A stretch of DNA of 64,000 nt from Pontimicrobium aquaticum (GTDB lineage: Bacteria; Bacteroidota; Bacteroidia; Flavobacteriales; Flavobacteriaceae), in the NCBI RefSeq assembly GCF_005047595.1, contig NZ_SUPL01000001.1, forward strand, positions 62,001 through 126,000, in the 5' to 3' direction. Position 1 is the stretch's first letter, and every line of letters begins with the position of its first letter. Below the pieces are notes generated by a model that worked only from the letters and a program-made list of their open reading frames with translations, made no database searches and was not told the origin of the DNA. Shown one piece after another: positions 36,951-44,989 of the stretch. Position numbers and translations under genes: made by a program.

Positions 36951-37036
36951 GTTTAATTTGTGACCAATGGTTAAACTATTAATGTATGTGTTTTATAATA
37001 CACTTTCATTTATGAACCATTGGTCACAAAATTAAC
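36951..37036. promoter_or_regulatory. 16-bp perfect inverted repeat; operator candidate for the esterase gene
   Basis: TTTGTGACCAATGGTT (36957-36972) and AACCATTGGTCACAAA (37015-37030) are exact reverse complements separated by 42 bp; outside them the similarity continues imperfectly to 36951 and 37036. The right arm with its flank, AACCATTGGTCACAAAATTA and AC, is 65 bp before the ATG at 37102 and matches the site before the TolB-like gene at 34322. The two inverted sites spaced about 58 bp centre to centre could allow a looped or cooperative complex. There is no T run typical of a terminator. Confidence 0.6.
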
Positions 37037-37101
37037 CATCAACCACAACTTACTATTCTAGATTTTTATTACAAATTATTTTTACTGTGAATTTAAAACT
37101 A

Positions 37102-37773
37102 ATGAAGATGAAAAAACTAAACTGTATAATATTATCAATGATTTTCTTTAGTACTGTTTATGTTTTTGGACAACAAAAATTGGAAACATTTGAGTATCAA
37201 GGAGAAAAACTAAGTTATACAATTCTGCTTCCTATAAATTTTGATGCTACTAAAACATACCCTGTAATGGTTGGGCCTTCTCAAGCTAAATCTGTTAATG
37301 ATGAAAGCTTTTATTGGAAAGGGACTAAAGATAGCCAAGGCTGGATTCTTATAGGTTACAGAATTTATGGTGCTGCTAATAGAACAAATGAGATTAAAGC
37401 ACTGTTTAATCATCTAAAGTCCACTTATAATGTAGAAGGTAATAAATTTTATACAACATGCCATAGTGCCAATAGTGCTGGAATTTTTGATTTAGTAATG
37501 GAAATGCCTAATTATTTTTCAGGAATAATAGGTATGGCAGGAAATCCTAATAATAGTGACAAAGAAAAAATGAAACAATTAAAAGGAGTTAAAGTTCTAT
37601 TTATAGTAGGTGACCAAGACACCTATTGGATGAGCTCTGCAAAAAAGAGTTATAAAATATTACAAGAAATAGGAGTAGAAAGCTCAATAGAGATTATAAA
37701 AAATGGAAAACATGTTATGAAGCCTTTAATAGGTAAGGGATTTTTAGATCGAGTCGAACGTTTAAGAAATTAA
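37102..37773 (+). CDS. Exported alpha/beta-hydrolase (esterase/phospholipase-like)
   Basis: 223 residues from the ATG at 37102 (MKMKKLNCIILS); a GTG 15 bases upstream and the ATG at 37108 are alternatives. The signal peptide ends near YVFGQQ. LSYTILLPINFDATKTYPVM is the typical first strands of Bacteroidota dienelactone-hydrolase or polyhydroxybutyrate-esterase-like proteins. The nucleophile Ser is probably in FYTTCHSANSAGIFDLVMEM, the Asp in VLFIVGDQDTYWM and the His in IKNGKHVMK. The 3' end of a second copy persists 217-289 bp downstream (37990-38062), so the gene was once duplicated in tandem. Confidence 0.8.
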   Translation: MKMKKLNCIILSMIFFSTVYVFGQQKLETFEYQGEKLSYTILLPINFDATKTYPVMVGPSQAKSVNDESFYWKGTKDSQGWILIGYRIYGAANRTNEIKALFNHLKSTYNVEGNKFYTTCHSANSAGIFDLVMEMPNYFSGIIGMAGNPNNSDKEKMKQLKGVKVLFIVGDQDTYWMSSAKKSYKILQEIGVESSIEIIKNGKHVMKPLIGKGFLDRVERLRN

Positions 37774-37823
37774 GATATTTAATTTTTGGTCAATTTAAAT
37801 TTGGTTGGTTTAGTTTTTTGGTC

Positions 37824-37971
37824 AAAAAAAGAGAAGTAACTGATGTAATTGAAGATGATGCGCTAGTAGTTGCTTCTCTAATAACCAATATAAAATATTA
37901 GAGCAAATAAATCAAGAGAGATTTATTAATTCAATAAAGCTCAAAGAATTTATGCCAAGTATAAATTGATA
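37824..37971 (+). pseudogene. Short frameshifted coding remnant, unidentified
   Basis: Within the 302-bp gap after the esterase, codons read KKREVTDVIEDDALVVASLI then TNIK. After one base shift they continue ILEQINQERFINSIKLKEFM and PSIN-stop at 37971. The polar/hydrophobic pattern looks protein-like, but no family is recognised. The same stretch contains AGAGAAGTAACT (37830-37841) and a near-perfect reverse complement (37868-37879). Confidence 0.3.
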
Positions 37972-37989
37972 GAAATTATAAAATAAAAA

Positions 37990-38062
37990 AAAACGGATAA
38001 CATGTTTGAAACAACTTATTAGTAGAGGGTTTTTACATAGAGTCAAACGATTAACAAAATAA
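37990..38062 (+). pseudogene. 3' end of a lost tandem copy of the esterase gene
   Basis: The text GGATAACATGTTTGAAAC ... GGGTTTTTACATAGAGTC AAACGATTAACAAAATAA aligns along its whole length with the last 75 bp of the esterase gene (GGAAAACATGTTATGAAGCC ... GGATTTTTAGATCGAGTC GAACGTTTAAGAAATTAA). The ends translate as GFLHRVKRLTK-stop against GFLDRVERLRN-stop. Only the tail remains; the rest was deleted or replaced. Confidence 0.65.
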
Positions 38063-38075
38063 TAAAATTAAAAAA

Positions 38076-38918
38076 ATGAAATATTCAATTCTAATAATTA
38101 CAGTTTTACTAACTAATAACTTATTCTCTCAAAAAGTTATATACTCTGAATTAAATAATAATAACTGGGATCTCTATTCGCTTTCAACGGAAAATGGAAT
38201 TATTAAAAGAATAACCAAAGACAGCCTCAAGGATTTTCAATCTGATTATTCTAATGTCCATGGCAACATTATATTTGATTCATATAGAGATAATAATACA
38301 AGAAACATTTTTACATTAAATTCAAAAACAAATGAATTAAATCAGCTTACGTATCTAAAAACACGTGATGGACATCCTGTTTGGTCTCCAGATGGCAGTA
38401 AAATTGCATTTCAATCATCTAGAACAGGAAACCCAGAAGTCTTTGTTATGGATAGTAATGGTGAAAATGTAGAACAACTTACTTTTAATAAGGAGTTTGA
38501 CGGAATACCAAAATGGTCTCCTAATGGTAAATTACTTGCATTTAATAGTAATAGAAATGGCTCACCAAATATCTTTACCTTAAATTTAGAAACTAAAGAA
38601 ATGATCCAAATCACTTCAAATGAATCATATAATTTTGTTCAAGATTGGATTTCTCAAAGCAAAATTATAATAATAACAGATGTAAATGAAAAAAGACAGC
38701 TACAAATTTTAGATATAAAACTTGGAAGCATAATTAAAACAATTACAACCGAAGGAGATGTCACCTATGCACGTTGTAATAAGAATGGTCAAATTGTGTT
38801 TATACAAAAGGCTACTTCAGGAGAAGTAAATGTTTTTTTAACAGATATAAAAAAGAACAATATTAAACAATTGACGTATTCTAAAAATGAAAAAAGATTT
38901 CCAGTTTTTATGGATTAA
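38076..38918 (+). CDS. TolB-like (PD40) beta-propeller exported protein
   Basis: 280 residues; short signal peptide MKYSILIITVLLTNNLFSQK. About six PD40 blades: SELNNNNWDLYSLSTENG, SYRDNNTRNIFTLNSKTN, WSPDGSKIAFQSSRTGNPEV, WSPNGKLLAFNSNRNGSPNI, a degenerate blade around WISQSKIIIITDV and a last one at RCNKNGQIVFIQ. Start ATG 38076 lies 13 bp after the esterase-tail remnant, so the rearrangement that removed the second esterase copy placed this gene here or cut its old promoter region. Confidence 0.83.
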   Translation: MKYSILIITVLLTNNLFSQKVIYSELNNNNWDLYSLSTENGIIKRITKDSLKDFQSDYSNVHGNIIFDSYRDNNTRNIFTLNSKTNELNQLTYLKTRDGHPVWSPDGSKIAFQSSRTGNPEVFVMDSNGENVEQLTFNKEFDGIPKWSPNGKLLAFNSNRNGSPNIFTLNLETKEMIQITSNESYNFVQDWISQSKIIIITDVNEKRQLQILDIKLGSIIKTITTEGDVTYARCNKNGQIVFIQKATSGEVNVFLTDIKKNNIKQLTYSKNEKRFPVFMD

Positions 38919-38982
38919 TTAAGTGAAAGAATTATACATTAAATAGTTTATTTTGTAAAAGGAATCCTTTTAAAATAATTGG

Positions 38983-39051
38983 AATAAACACCACCATATA
39001 TTTAGGAATAAATATAATGTAGATAAACGCAATTGTATTTAGACAATTGTT
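38983..39051 (+). repeat. 69-bp direct repeat, copy 1
   Basis: From AATAAACACCACCATATATT to TTTAGACAATTGTT. It matches 39642-39710 at 67 of 69 positions, and both copies stop matching immediately after CAATTGTT. It contains CAATTG-TATTTAGA-CAATTG, an internal inverted repeat. The pair brackets exactly one gene (39163-39639), like a gene cassette between two recombination sites. Confidence 0.85.
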
Positions 39052-39162
39052 GGCGCGATTCTTATCACGATAAATGTTTTTGCATCATTAATTAAGTTAT
39101 TCAAATCATTGTTATAAAAAAAAACAATATTTTCAATATTTTAGGTTTTAAAAAAGAAGCTA

Positions 39163-39639
39163 ATGAGAATACCATTATATAAGTTAAAGTCAAAATTAAT
39201 AATGACACTTTTATTACTTACTTCATTTTTTTCCTACTGTCAAACATCATCAGAAGGAAAATTATATAAAAGTCAAGAGTATAAAGAAAATCAAAATGTG
39301 CAAATAATTGTGCACAAAATTATTATCCCCGAAAATGGCTCTCTTAAAGAAGCTCTTGGCTTAACTCAAGAATGGACTGAAAATGTACTTCGAAAAAATG
39401 ATAATTTTGAAAACATTCAACTTCTAATATCAGACACTACCAAGGATACGATTGACTTAATGGTCCTCTACAAGTACAAATCAAATATTACTCGAGACAC
39501 TAACGCAATCAATAAAGAGTTAATCAATAAATATTGGACTAAAGAAGGAACTTTTGAAAAATTCCTAAAAAGACTTCATTCATATATTGATCCTAAAATG
39601 AATAAACGTAGTGTTTTCAAAGAATTGATATTAGAATAA
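39163..39639 (+). CDS. Small exported protein of unknown function
   Basis: 158 residues. The leader KSKLIMTLLLLTSFFSYCQT and the following TSSEGK are almost the same as the leader of the SnoaL-like protein at 60178 (KSKLIITLLLLTSFFSYGQT, PSAGR), also at DNA level, although the mature parts differ. The mature domain is small alpha/beta (VQIIVHKIIIPENGSLKEAL, TIDLMVLYKYKSN) and could be a ferredoxin-like dimeric barrel, but no family is certain. Flanked by the two 69-bp repeats; the stop is 2 bp before copy 2. Confidence 0.7.
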   Translation: MRIPLYKLKSKLIMTLLLLTSFFSYCQTSSEGKLYKSQEYKENQNVQIIVHKIIIPENGSLKEALGLTQEWTENVLRKNDNFENIQLLISDTTKDTIDLMVLYKYKSNITRDTNAINKELINKYWTKEGTFEKFLKRLHSYIDPKMNKRSVFKELILE

Positions 39640-39641
39640 TT

Positions 39642-39710
39642 AATAAACACTACCATATATTTAGGAATAAATATAATGTAGATAAACGCAATTGCATTTA
39701 GACAATTGTT
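39642..39710 (+). repeat. 69-bp direct repeat, copy 2
   Basis: Differs from copy 1 only at C/T (fourth base of the ACCACC/ACTACC block) and T/C (TGTATT/TGCATT). It begins 2 bp after the stop codon of the bracketed gene and ends 20 bp before the CPBP start at 39731. A TTG in this repeat opens a longer frame for the CPBP gene, but it is repeat sequence and not a likely start. Confidence 0.85.
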
Positions 39711-39730
39711 CGCACTTATTTGAGAAAAAT

Positions 39731-40552
39731 ATGAATAATAAAAAGATATATATATATTTATTAATAACCATTATTTGGTCTTGGGCTTTTTGGGTTTTAG
39801 GTCTAAATTATCTTACCAATGGAATCAATCAAGAATCAATCGGAAAATTTTTAATATTCTTTTTTACGGGTATATATGGACCTACAATCAGCGGAATTGT
39901 AACAACACTTCTTTTTGATGGACTTAAAGGTGTATTGAATTTACTTAAGAAAATGTTTATTTGGAATATTCCCTTTAAAAACTATTTATACATAATACTT
40001 TTACCTATAATTTTTGTCATTATTGGAATTGGTTTTTATAACATATTTATTGGAGATATTGGGAGTTTTGACATAGCGGCTTTTCTTTCAATTCCGACTG
40101 TATTATGGGCTGGTTTTTATGCTGGACCTTTAGGCGAGGAACTTGGATGGAGAGGTTTTTTATTACCCGAATTACAAAAAAAACATTCTAACTTAAAAAG
40201 TGCAATCATAATTGGAGTTATATGGTTTATTTGGCATATTCCACTTTGGTGGGCCCCATTTGGCACTTTAGTTAGTGGAGAATCAATTTCTTTTTTAACT
40301 GTAACAGCTTATTTTCTAATGCTAATCTGTTTATCAATAATAATCACTTGGTTGGTAATTAATTCTAATGGAAGCATTCTAGTTGCAATCTTATTTCACT
40401 TATCAATTAATGCAGGAATAGCTTTGCTGTTTTTCCCTGAATTGAGTGTGGATTTTAAAAAAGTACATTTATTGTCCAGTATTGGAATGCTAATATTTAC
40501 AGGAATATTGATTGCTAAAAATAAATTAAAAACAAGTGCCAACAATGTTTAA
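39731..40552 (+). CDS. CPBP-family intramembrane metalloprotease
   Basis: 273 residues from ATG 39731 (MNNKKIYIYLLITIIWSW), chosen over a TTG start lying inside the 69-bp repeat. About eight membrane helices. CPBP motifs: GPLGEELGWRGFLLPELQKK near residue 140 (EExxxR), VIWFIWHIPLWW near 175 (His) and ILFHLSINAG near 235 (HxxxN). It differs from the CPBP protein at 26887 in motif detail and lacks a paired XRE gene. Alone between repeat copy 2 and a 258-bp AT-rich gap. Confidence 0.9.
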   Translation: MNNKKIYIYLLITIIWSWAFWVLGLNYLTNGINQESIGKFLIFFFTGIYGPTISGIVTTLLFDGLKGVLNLLKKMFIWNIPFKNYLYIILLPIIFVIIGIGFYNIFIGDIGSFDIAAFLSIPTVLWAGFYAGPLGEELGWRGFLLPELQKKHSNLKSAIIIGVIWFIWHIPLWWAPFGTLVSGESISFLTVTAYFLMLICLSIIITWLVINSNGSILVAILFHLSINAGIALLFFPELSVDFKKVHLLSSIGMLIFTGILIAKNKLKTSANNV

Positions 40553-40810
40553 AAATAATAGCAGTTTAATTGCTAAAACGAAATAAAGTAAATATAAAAA
40601 GGTTAGTATTAATCCAAAAAGTTAGTGTCTTTTTGCGCGCTACGTTTCATACACAGACCGTTGTAAACAGTAGCTCGAAAACTGAAATTAAATTTAACAA
40701 ATGAATATGTTTTCAATAGTTTGAAAATATATAATAAATAAAAAAAGATTCCCAGCTTTTATGTAATCTTTAAAAATTAATTAGACTATTTTCTTTATCA
40801 AGGACAAATA
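40553..40810. other. Non-coding gap between CPBP and AraC genes
   Basis: 258 bp without an open frame of note. It contains TTTTTGCGCGCTACGTTTC followed by ATACACAGACCGTTGT (about 40630-40664), which is unusually GC-rich for this region and resembles text seen at gene boundaries in other Bacteroidota. Together with GCCAACAATG at the end of the CPBP gene it could be the two ends of an attC-like site, but the complementarity is poor. Confidence 0.3.
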
Positions 40811-41959
40811 ATGGACATACAATTACAGTTTGATTTTTATTCATTATTCGGACTCGTTGCCATAGGTCATGGTATATTTCTTTTGATTTTTATAGCATCA
40901 AAATATTATAAATCTATCTCATATAGGCTTTTATCATTGATACTGTTTGTCTTGCTATTTGAAATCATTCATGATTTTTTTGTCAATACCAAATTGATTC
41001 TTTACGTTCCACATATTTTAAGTACTGGAAATTTTTTTTCTTATTGTATAGGGCCATTAATTTTCCTTTACATTCTTTCTCTCACTCGATCTTCATTTAA
41101 ATTAAAGCATTTACATCTTTTACATTTTATCCCTTTTGTACTTTATAATCTATTTAATCTCTCTAAATATTTACAAACAGCACAACAAAAACTATTTTTT
41201 TTAAATTACTATTACTCTTCTTTAGAAAGTGATCCAAGATATTTTTTTGAAGCTAGAGGTATTGTAAATATACTTAAAGGATTTATGCGTTACGATATTC
41301 ATAAAATTATTTATGTTGCCATTGCTTTTTATTTTTTCTTAGCCTATAAGAAAAAAATATTGGATGAATATTCTAATATTGAAAAAACCAATGTACGATG
41401 GATGAAATCAATACTGTATGGATATCTTATTATTTGGTTATTAATCCCAGTTGAACGATTTGCGGGTTTCTTCGATGTAGATATAATTCTAATTAACAAC
41501 CTAAGCTCTCTCATTTTACCTCTTCATATTTATTTCATCTCTTTCATCACGTTTAGTCAACAAAACTCATCTAAACTTATTCTAAAAAATAAATTAAGTT
41601 CTGAATCGGATAACAATGAATTACAGAGTATTATAGAACAGTCTAATACTGTATTCATTAAAGAAAAGTTATACTTAAATCCTGACCTTACACTTACAAT
41701 TTTGGCAAAAAAAATTGGCGTTAGAGAGCATGCTTTATCTATGGCAATAAACAAGATATTGCAAATAAATTTCTTCGATTATGTTAATAAGCAAAGGGTG
41801 CTTGAAGCTCAAAAACTCCTAAAAGACCCTAAAAAGAAGCAATACACTATCGAGCATATTGGTACTTTATCTGGTTTCAGTTCTAAAGCAACATTCTATA
41901 GGGCATTTGTAAAACATACTGGAAAGACTCCAGGTCAATTTTCGAAGTCTCTCTCCTAA
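40811..41959 (+). CDS. Membrane-anchored AraC-family transcriptional regulator
   Basis: 382 residues, architecture as in the protein at 25567: about seven membrane helices to residue 255 (FGLVAIGHGIFLLIFIASKY and others) and a C-terminal AraC domain with LTLTILAKKIGVREHALSMA, NFFDYVNKQRVLEAQKLLKD and IGTLSGFSSKATFYRAFVKH. It is directly upstream of two TolB-like genes on the same strand (112 bp and more), making them its probable targets. Confidence 0.88.
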   Translation: MDIQLQFDFYSLFGLVAIGHGIFLLIFIASKYYKSISYRLLSLILFVLLFEIIHDFFVNTKLILYVPHILSTGNFFSYCIGPLIFLYILSLTRSSFKLKHLHLLHFIPFVLYNLFNLSKYLQTAQQKLFFLNYYYSSLESDPRYFFEARGIVNILKGFMRYDIHKIIYVAIAFYFFLAYKKKILDEYSNIEKTNVRWMKSILYGYLIIWLLIPVERFAGFFDVDIILINNLSSLILPLHIYFISFITFSQQNSSKLILKNKLSSESDNNELQSIIEQSNTVFIKEKLYLNPDLTLTILAKKIGVREHALSMAINKILQINFFDYVNKQRVLEAQKLLKDPKKKQYTIEHIGTLSGFSSKATFYRAFVKHTGKTPGQFSKSLS

Positions 41960-42070
41960 AAAAAAATTCTCAAAACGTATCAATGGATACAATGAGACTT
42001 TTCTACCATTCATTTTAACAATTATTTAGTATTAGTGAAAATATATTTGCTCAAATCAAAATAGTATATA

Positions 42071-43030
42071 ATGAAAACATTAAGAAAATCTAGTCTTTGG
42101 CTATTAGTTATAGCCTTAACCATAAACACTAGTAGCAAAATAAAGGCCCAGTCATCAAATAATTCAGACTATAAAATTTATTTCACACTCCGAGAAAAAC
42201 CAGGACAGAATGCGCAAATTGTTTATTATGATGGGAAGGAGTTGAAAAACTTCACACCACAAGGAAAAAGTTCAAGAGGAGAAAATAGTCCTGTAGTTTC
42301 TTCTGATGGAAAAAAGATAGTTTTTAGCACCTATCATTTTGGAGGTTGGAAAGCAGCAATCGCAAATATCGATGGATCTAATATCAAACAGTTAAGTAAT
42401 TCTAGAAATTATTCTGGAGTTCCTAGTTTTTCTAAAGATGGAAAATGGGTTGTATTTTACGAACATGAAAATGGACGAATGGGGAAACGTAATATTTTTA
42501 AAATTAAAACTGATGGAACAGGCAAAAAACAACTTACAAGTAATTCTACACATCACTATACACCATCCTTTTCACCTGATGGATCAAAAATCACATTCTT
42601 ATCAGGAAGAGGCGGACCTAATTATGAGGTTTTTGTAATGAATAGTGATGGCTCTAACATAACAAATATTACAAATCATCCTAGCCATGAAAGTGCTCCT
42701 TCTTGGTCTCCTGATGGAAAGCAAATTGCCTTTCTTTCTATTAGGAATGGATATTTAAATCTATATACCATTAATCCTGATGGCACAAAGATTAAAAATA
42801 TCACTAAAAACGAAGAGAAAAATTTTAATTCTTTTACTGAAACTGATCAAAGTGTAGATGAGCTATCTTATTTGTATGGGACAAGTTGGTCTCCTGATGG
42901 GAAATCCATTGTATTTGTTCAGAAAATAGGAGAACTTCAAAAATTGTTTATCATCAATGTTGATGGAACAAATTTACGTGAGTTAGTATCTACTCCTGGA
43001 AATCAATACAAACCATTTTGGGCAAAATAG
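42071..43030 (+). CDS. TolB-like (PD40) beta-propeller exported protein
   Basis: 319 residues; the signal peptide ends at NTSSKIKAQSS. Six blades, for example VSSDGKKIVFSTYHFGGWKA, FSKDGKWVVFYEHENGRMGK, FSPDGSKITFLSGRGGPNYE, WSPDGKQIAFLSIRNGYLNL and WSPDGKSIVFVQKIGELQKL. The blade-end motif xxNIDGSNxxxL is strongly conserved. 72 bp before the larger paralogue at 43103, probably one operon behind the AraC regulator. A weak match to the AACCATT motif (CTACCATTCATTTTAAC, about 42003-42019) lies before it. Confidence 0.87.
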   Translation: MKTLRKSSLWLLVIALTINTSSKIKAQSSNNSDYKIYFTLREKPGQNAQIVYYDGKELKNFTPQGKSSRGENSPVVSSDGKKIVFSTYHFGGWKAAIANIDGSNIKQLSNSRNYSGVPSFSKDGKWVVFYEHENGRMGKRNIFKIKTDGTGKKQLTSNSTHHYTPSFSPDGSKITFLSGRGGPNYEVFVMNSDGSNITNITNHPSHESAPSWSPDGKQIAFLSIRNGYLNLYTINPDGTKIKNITKNEEKNFNSFTETDQSVDELSYLYGTSWSPDGKSIVFVQKIGELQKLFIINVDGTNLRELVSTPGNQYKPFWAK

Positions 43031-43102
43031 ATAACTATCTATTCTGCAATTCATATCTAAATAAATTACCAAAAATAAAATTCACTTAAAATATTATATC
43101 TC

Positions 43103-44779
43103 ATGAATAAAATGATAAAAAGAACCTTAGTATTAGTCATTCTTTTAACGCTAAATGATATTGTTGTAGCTCAGAGTTCTTCAGATTATGCTCCAAGAAT
43201 GTCAAATGATGAAAAACAAATTGTTTTTTATTCGTATCGTGATGGTAAAGGACGAATTTACACAATGAATATTGATGGATCGAACCAAAAAAAATTAACA
43301 AACGGTAAAGGAAATCATATTGAACCAATCTGGTCTTCTAACGGAAAAAGAGTTTTGTATACATCTTCAAATGGAAATATAGGTCAGATTTATAGTATGA
43401 AAGCTAATGGAACTGATGCTATACAATTAACAAAATTTGAGAAAGGTTTTTCAGGAGCTAATCTTTGGACCCGAGGTAATAAAATTTACTTTAGGCATGA
43501 TGGAGAAGATGAAGAAACAAAAAATGGGATTTATGTAATGAATGGGGATGGCTCTCAGCAGAAAAGAATAGCAAGTGGATCATCAATATCAGGGTTTAGT
43601 ATATCTTCAGATGAAAAAAAAATATACTATATAGCCTCAGATAAAAATAAAGTGAAGGATATTTATGTGATGAACATTGACGGAACAAACATTCAAAACA
43701 TTACAAATAATTCAGTAGAGGAATTTGCAGTAGCTATTTCACCAGATAATCAAAAAATAGCTTATACCTCCAAAGAAAGCGGAAACTATGATTTATACCT
43801 TATGGATATAGATGGTAAAAATAAAAAAAGATTGACTTTTTCTGAAGAAGCAGAATATTTTTTATCATTTACTCCAAATGGGAAAAACATTTTATTTGAT
43901 TCTGAAAGAACAGGAGGAGCAGATATTTATAGTGTAGACTTACAAGGGAAGAATTTGCGAAATATCTCAAAAACATCAACACGTAATCAATATGCTTATG
44001 CAGCTGCAAAAAAAATTGTCTATGTCTCACAAAAAGATGGCAATAAAGAGATTTACATTCGTAATGAAGATGGGGGTGAAAGTAAAAGATTAACAAATAA
44101 TACTTATGTAGATGATGCACCTGTATTATCTAAAGATGGAAAGAATATTACTTTTTATTCTAATCGTGAAGGATCTTATCAGTTGTATTTAATGAAGACC
44201 AATGGAAAAGGTGTTAAAAAAATAACAAATTCTAAAACAGATAATTACCAACCTTCATTCTCACCAAATGGAAAGAAAATTATTTTTACTTCTGAAAGAG
44301 ATGGTAATCCTGAGATTTATGAGTTAACTTTATCTAATGGAAAAGAAAAAAGGCTAACAAATAATACTGCTTCAGATTCAAATCCTCAGTATGCATCGGA
44401 TAATACAATAGTTTGGCATACTAAAAGAGATGGAAATTATGAAATTTATTCAATGAATGTAGATGGGTCTAATCAGAAAAACCTAACAAATAGTACGTTT
44501 ACTGATGTGTACCCAAAGGTTTCACTTGACGGTAAGCAAATAGTTTTCAATACTACTAAGTATGATAACAAGATTAATGTGGCTATTATGGATATTGATG
44601 GAAAGAATATGAATAAGTTAAGTAGAGAAGGTAATGTACAAGACTGGTGGCATCCAACATTTTCAACTGATGGAAGTAAAATATATTTCGATTCCAAAAA
44701 AGGAACGAAAGATAAAAATTATCATTTATTCTCTATGAGGCTTAAAACTAAAGAGGTTAAACAAATAACACCAAAATAA
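43103..44779 (+). CDS. Large TolB-like (PD40) protein, about twelve blades
   Basis: 558 residues; signal peptide to NDIVVAQSS. About twelve tandem PD40 units of 43-46 residues, for example MSNDEKQIVFYSYRDGKGRI, ISPDNQKIAYTSKESGNYDL, FTPNGKNILFDSERTGGADI, LSKDGKNITFYSNREGSYQL and FSPNGKKIIFTSERDGNPEI. This is twice the length of the other four copies and fits two propellers in one chain, probably from an internal duplication. No catalytic domain follows. Periplasmic or surface-exposed; partner unknown. Confidence 0.87.
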   Translation: MNKMIKRTLVLVILLTLNDIVVAQSSSDYAPRMSNDEKQIVFYSYRDGKGRIYTMNIDGSNQKKLTNGKGNHIEPIWSSNGKRVLYTSSNGNIGQIYSMKANGTDAIQLTKFEKGFSGANLWTRGNKIYFRHDGEDEETKNGIYVMNGDGSQQKRIASGSSISGFSISSDEKKIYYIASDKNKVKDIYVMNIDGTNIQNITNNSVEEFAVAISPDNQKIAYTSKESGNYDLYLMDIDGKNKKRLTFSEEAEYFLSFTPNGKNILFDSERTGGADIYSVDLQGKNLRNISKTSTRNQYAYAAAKKIVYVSQKDGNKEIYIRNEDGGESKRLTNNTYVDDAPVLSKDGKNITFYSNREGSYQLYLMKTNGKGVKKITNSKTDNYQPSFSPNGKKIIFTSERDGNPEIYELTLSNGKEKRLTNNTASDSNPQYASDNTIVWHTKRDGNYEIYSMNVDGSNQKNLTNSTFTDVYPKVSLDGKQIVFNTTKYDNKINVAIMDIDGKNMNKLSREGNVQDWWHPTFSTDGSKIYFDSKKGTKDKNYHLFSMRLKTKEVKQITPK

Positions 44780-44927
44780 AAAGCTTTTTTTAAATTATAA
44801 TTAATAATCCTAAATATAACAACCTAACATCCAGTCTAATATAGGAATAGTATCAAAGATTAAATACAAAAATTTCCAAGATTGTTAATTTAATAAACAG
44901 AAAAATAAAGCAATTAAGTTTTCGGAC

Positions 44928-44989
44928 ATTAAATATCATTGTAAAATATGAATTGTATATGTAATTAATATTTTACAATGATATTTAAT
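44928..44989. repeat. 22-bp perfect inverted repeat between convergent genes
   Basis: ATTAAATATCATTGTAAAAT-AT (44928-44949) and its exact reverse complement (44968-44989) are separated by 18 bp. The right arm encodes the last residues (LNIIVKY) and reaches the stop region of the minus-strand gene at 44965, so the left arm is an inverted copy of that gene end. It could act as a bidirectional terminator, although no T run follows. Confidence 0.8.

Noticed and set aside
39692-39730. TTG start extending the CPBP protein by 13 codons
   Set aside because: The extension lies in the 69-bp repeat and its flank; ATG 39731 is directly followed by the first membrane helix.
40541-40672. attC-like reading of GCCAACAATG ... 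GACCGTTGTAAAC
   Set aside because: The ends are only loosely complementary and do not fit the RYYYAAC/GTTRRRY boxes; kept only as a note on the gap.
43137-44697. Several minus-strand open frames antisense to the large PD40 gene
   Set aside because: They mirror the periodic codons of the PD40 repeats and are shadows of the real gene.
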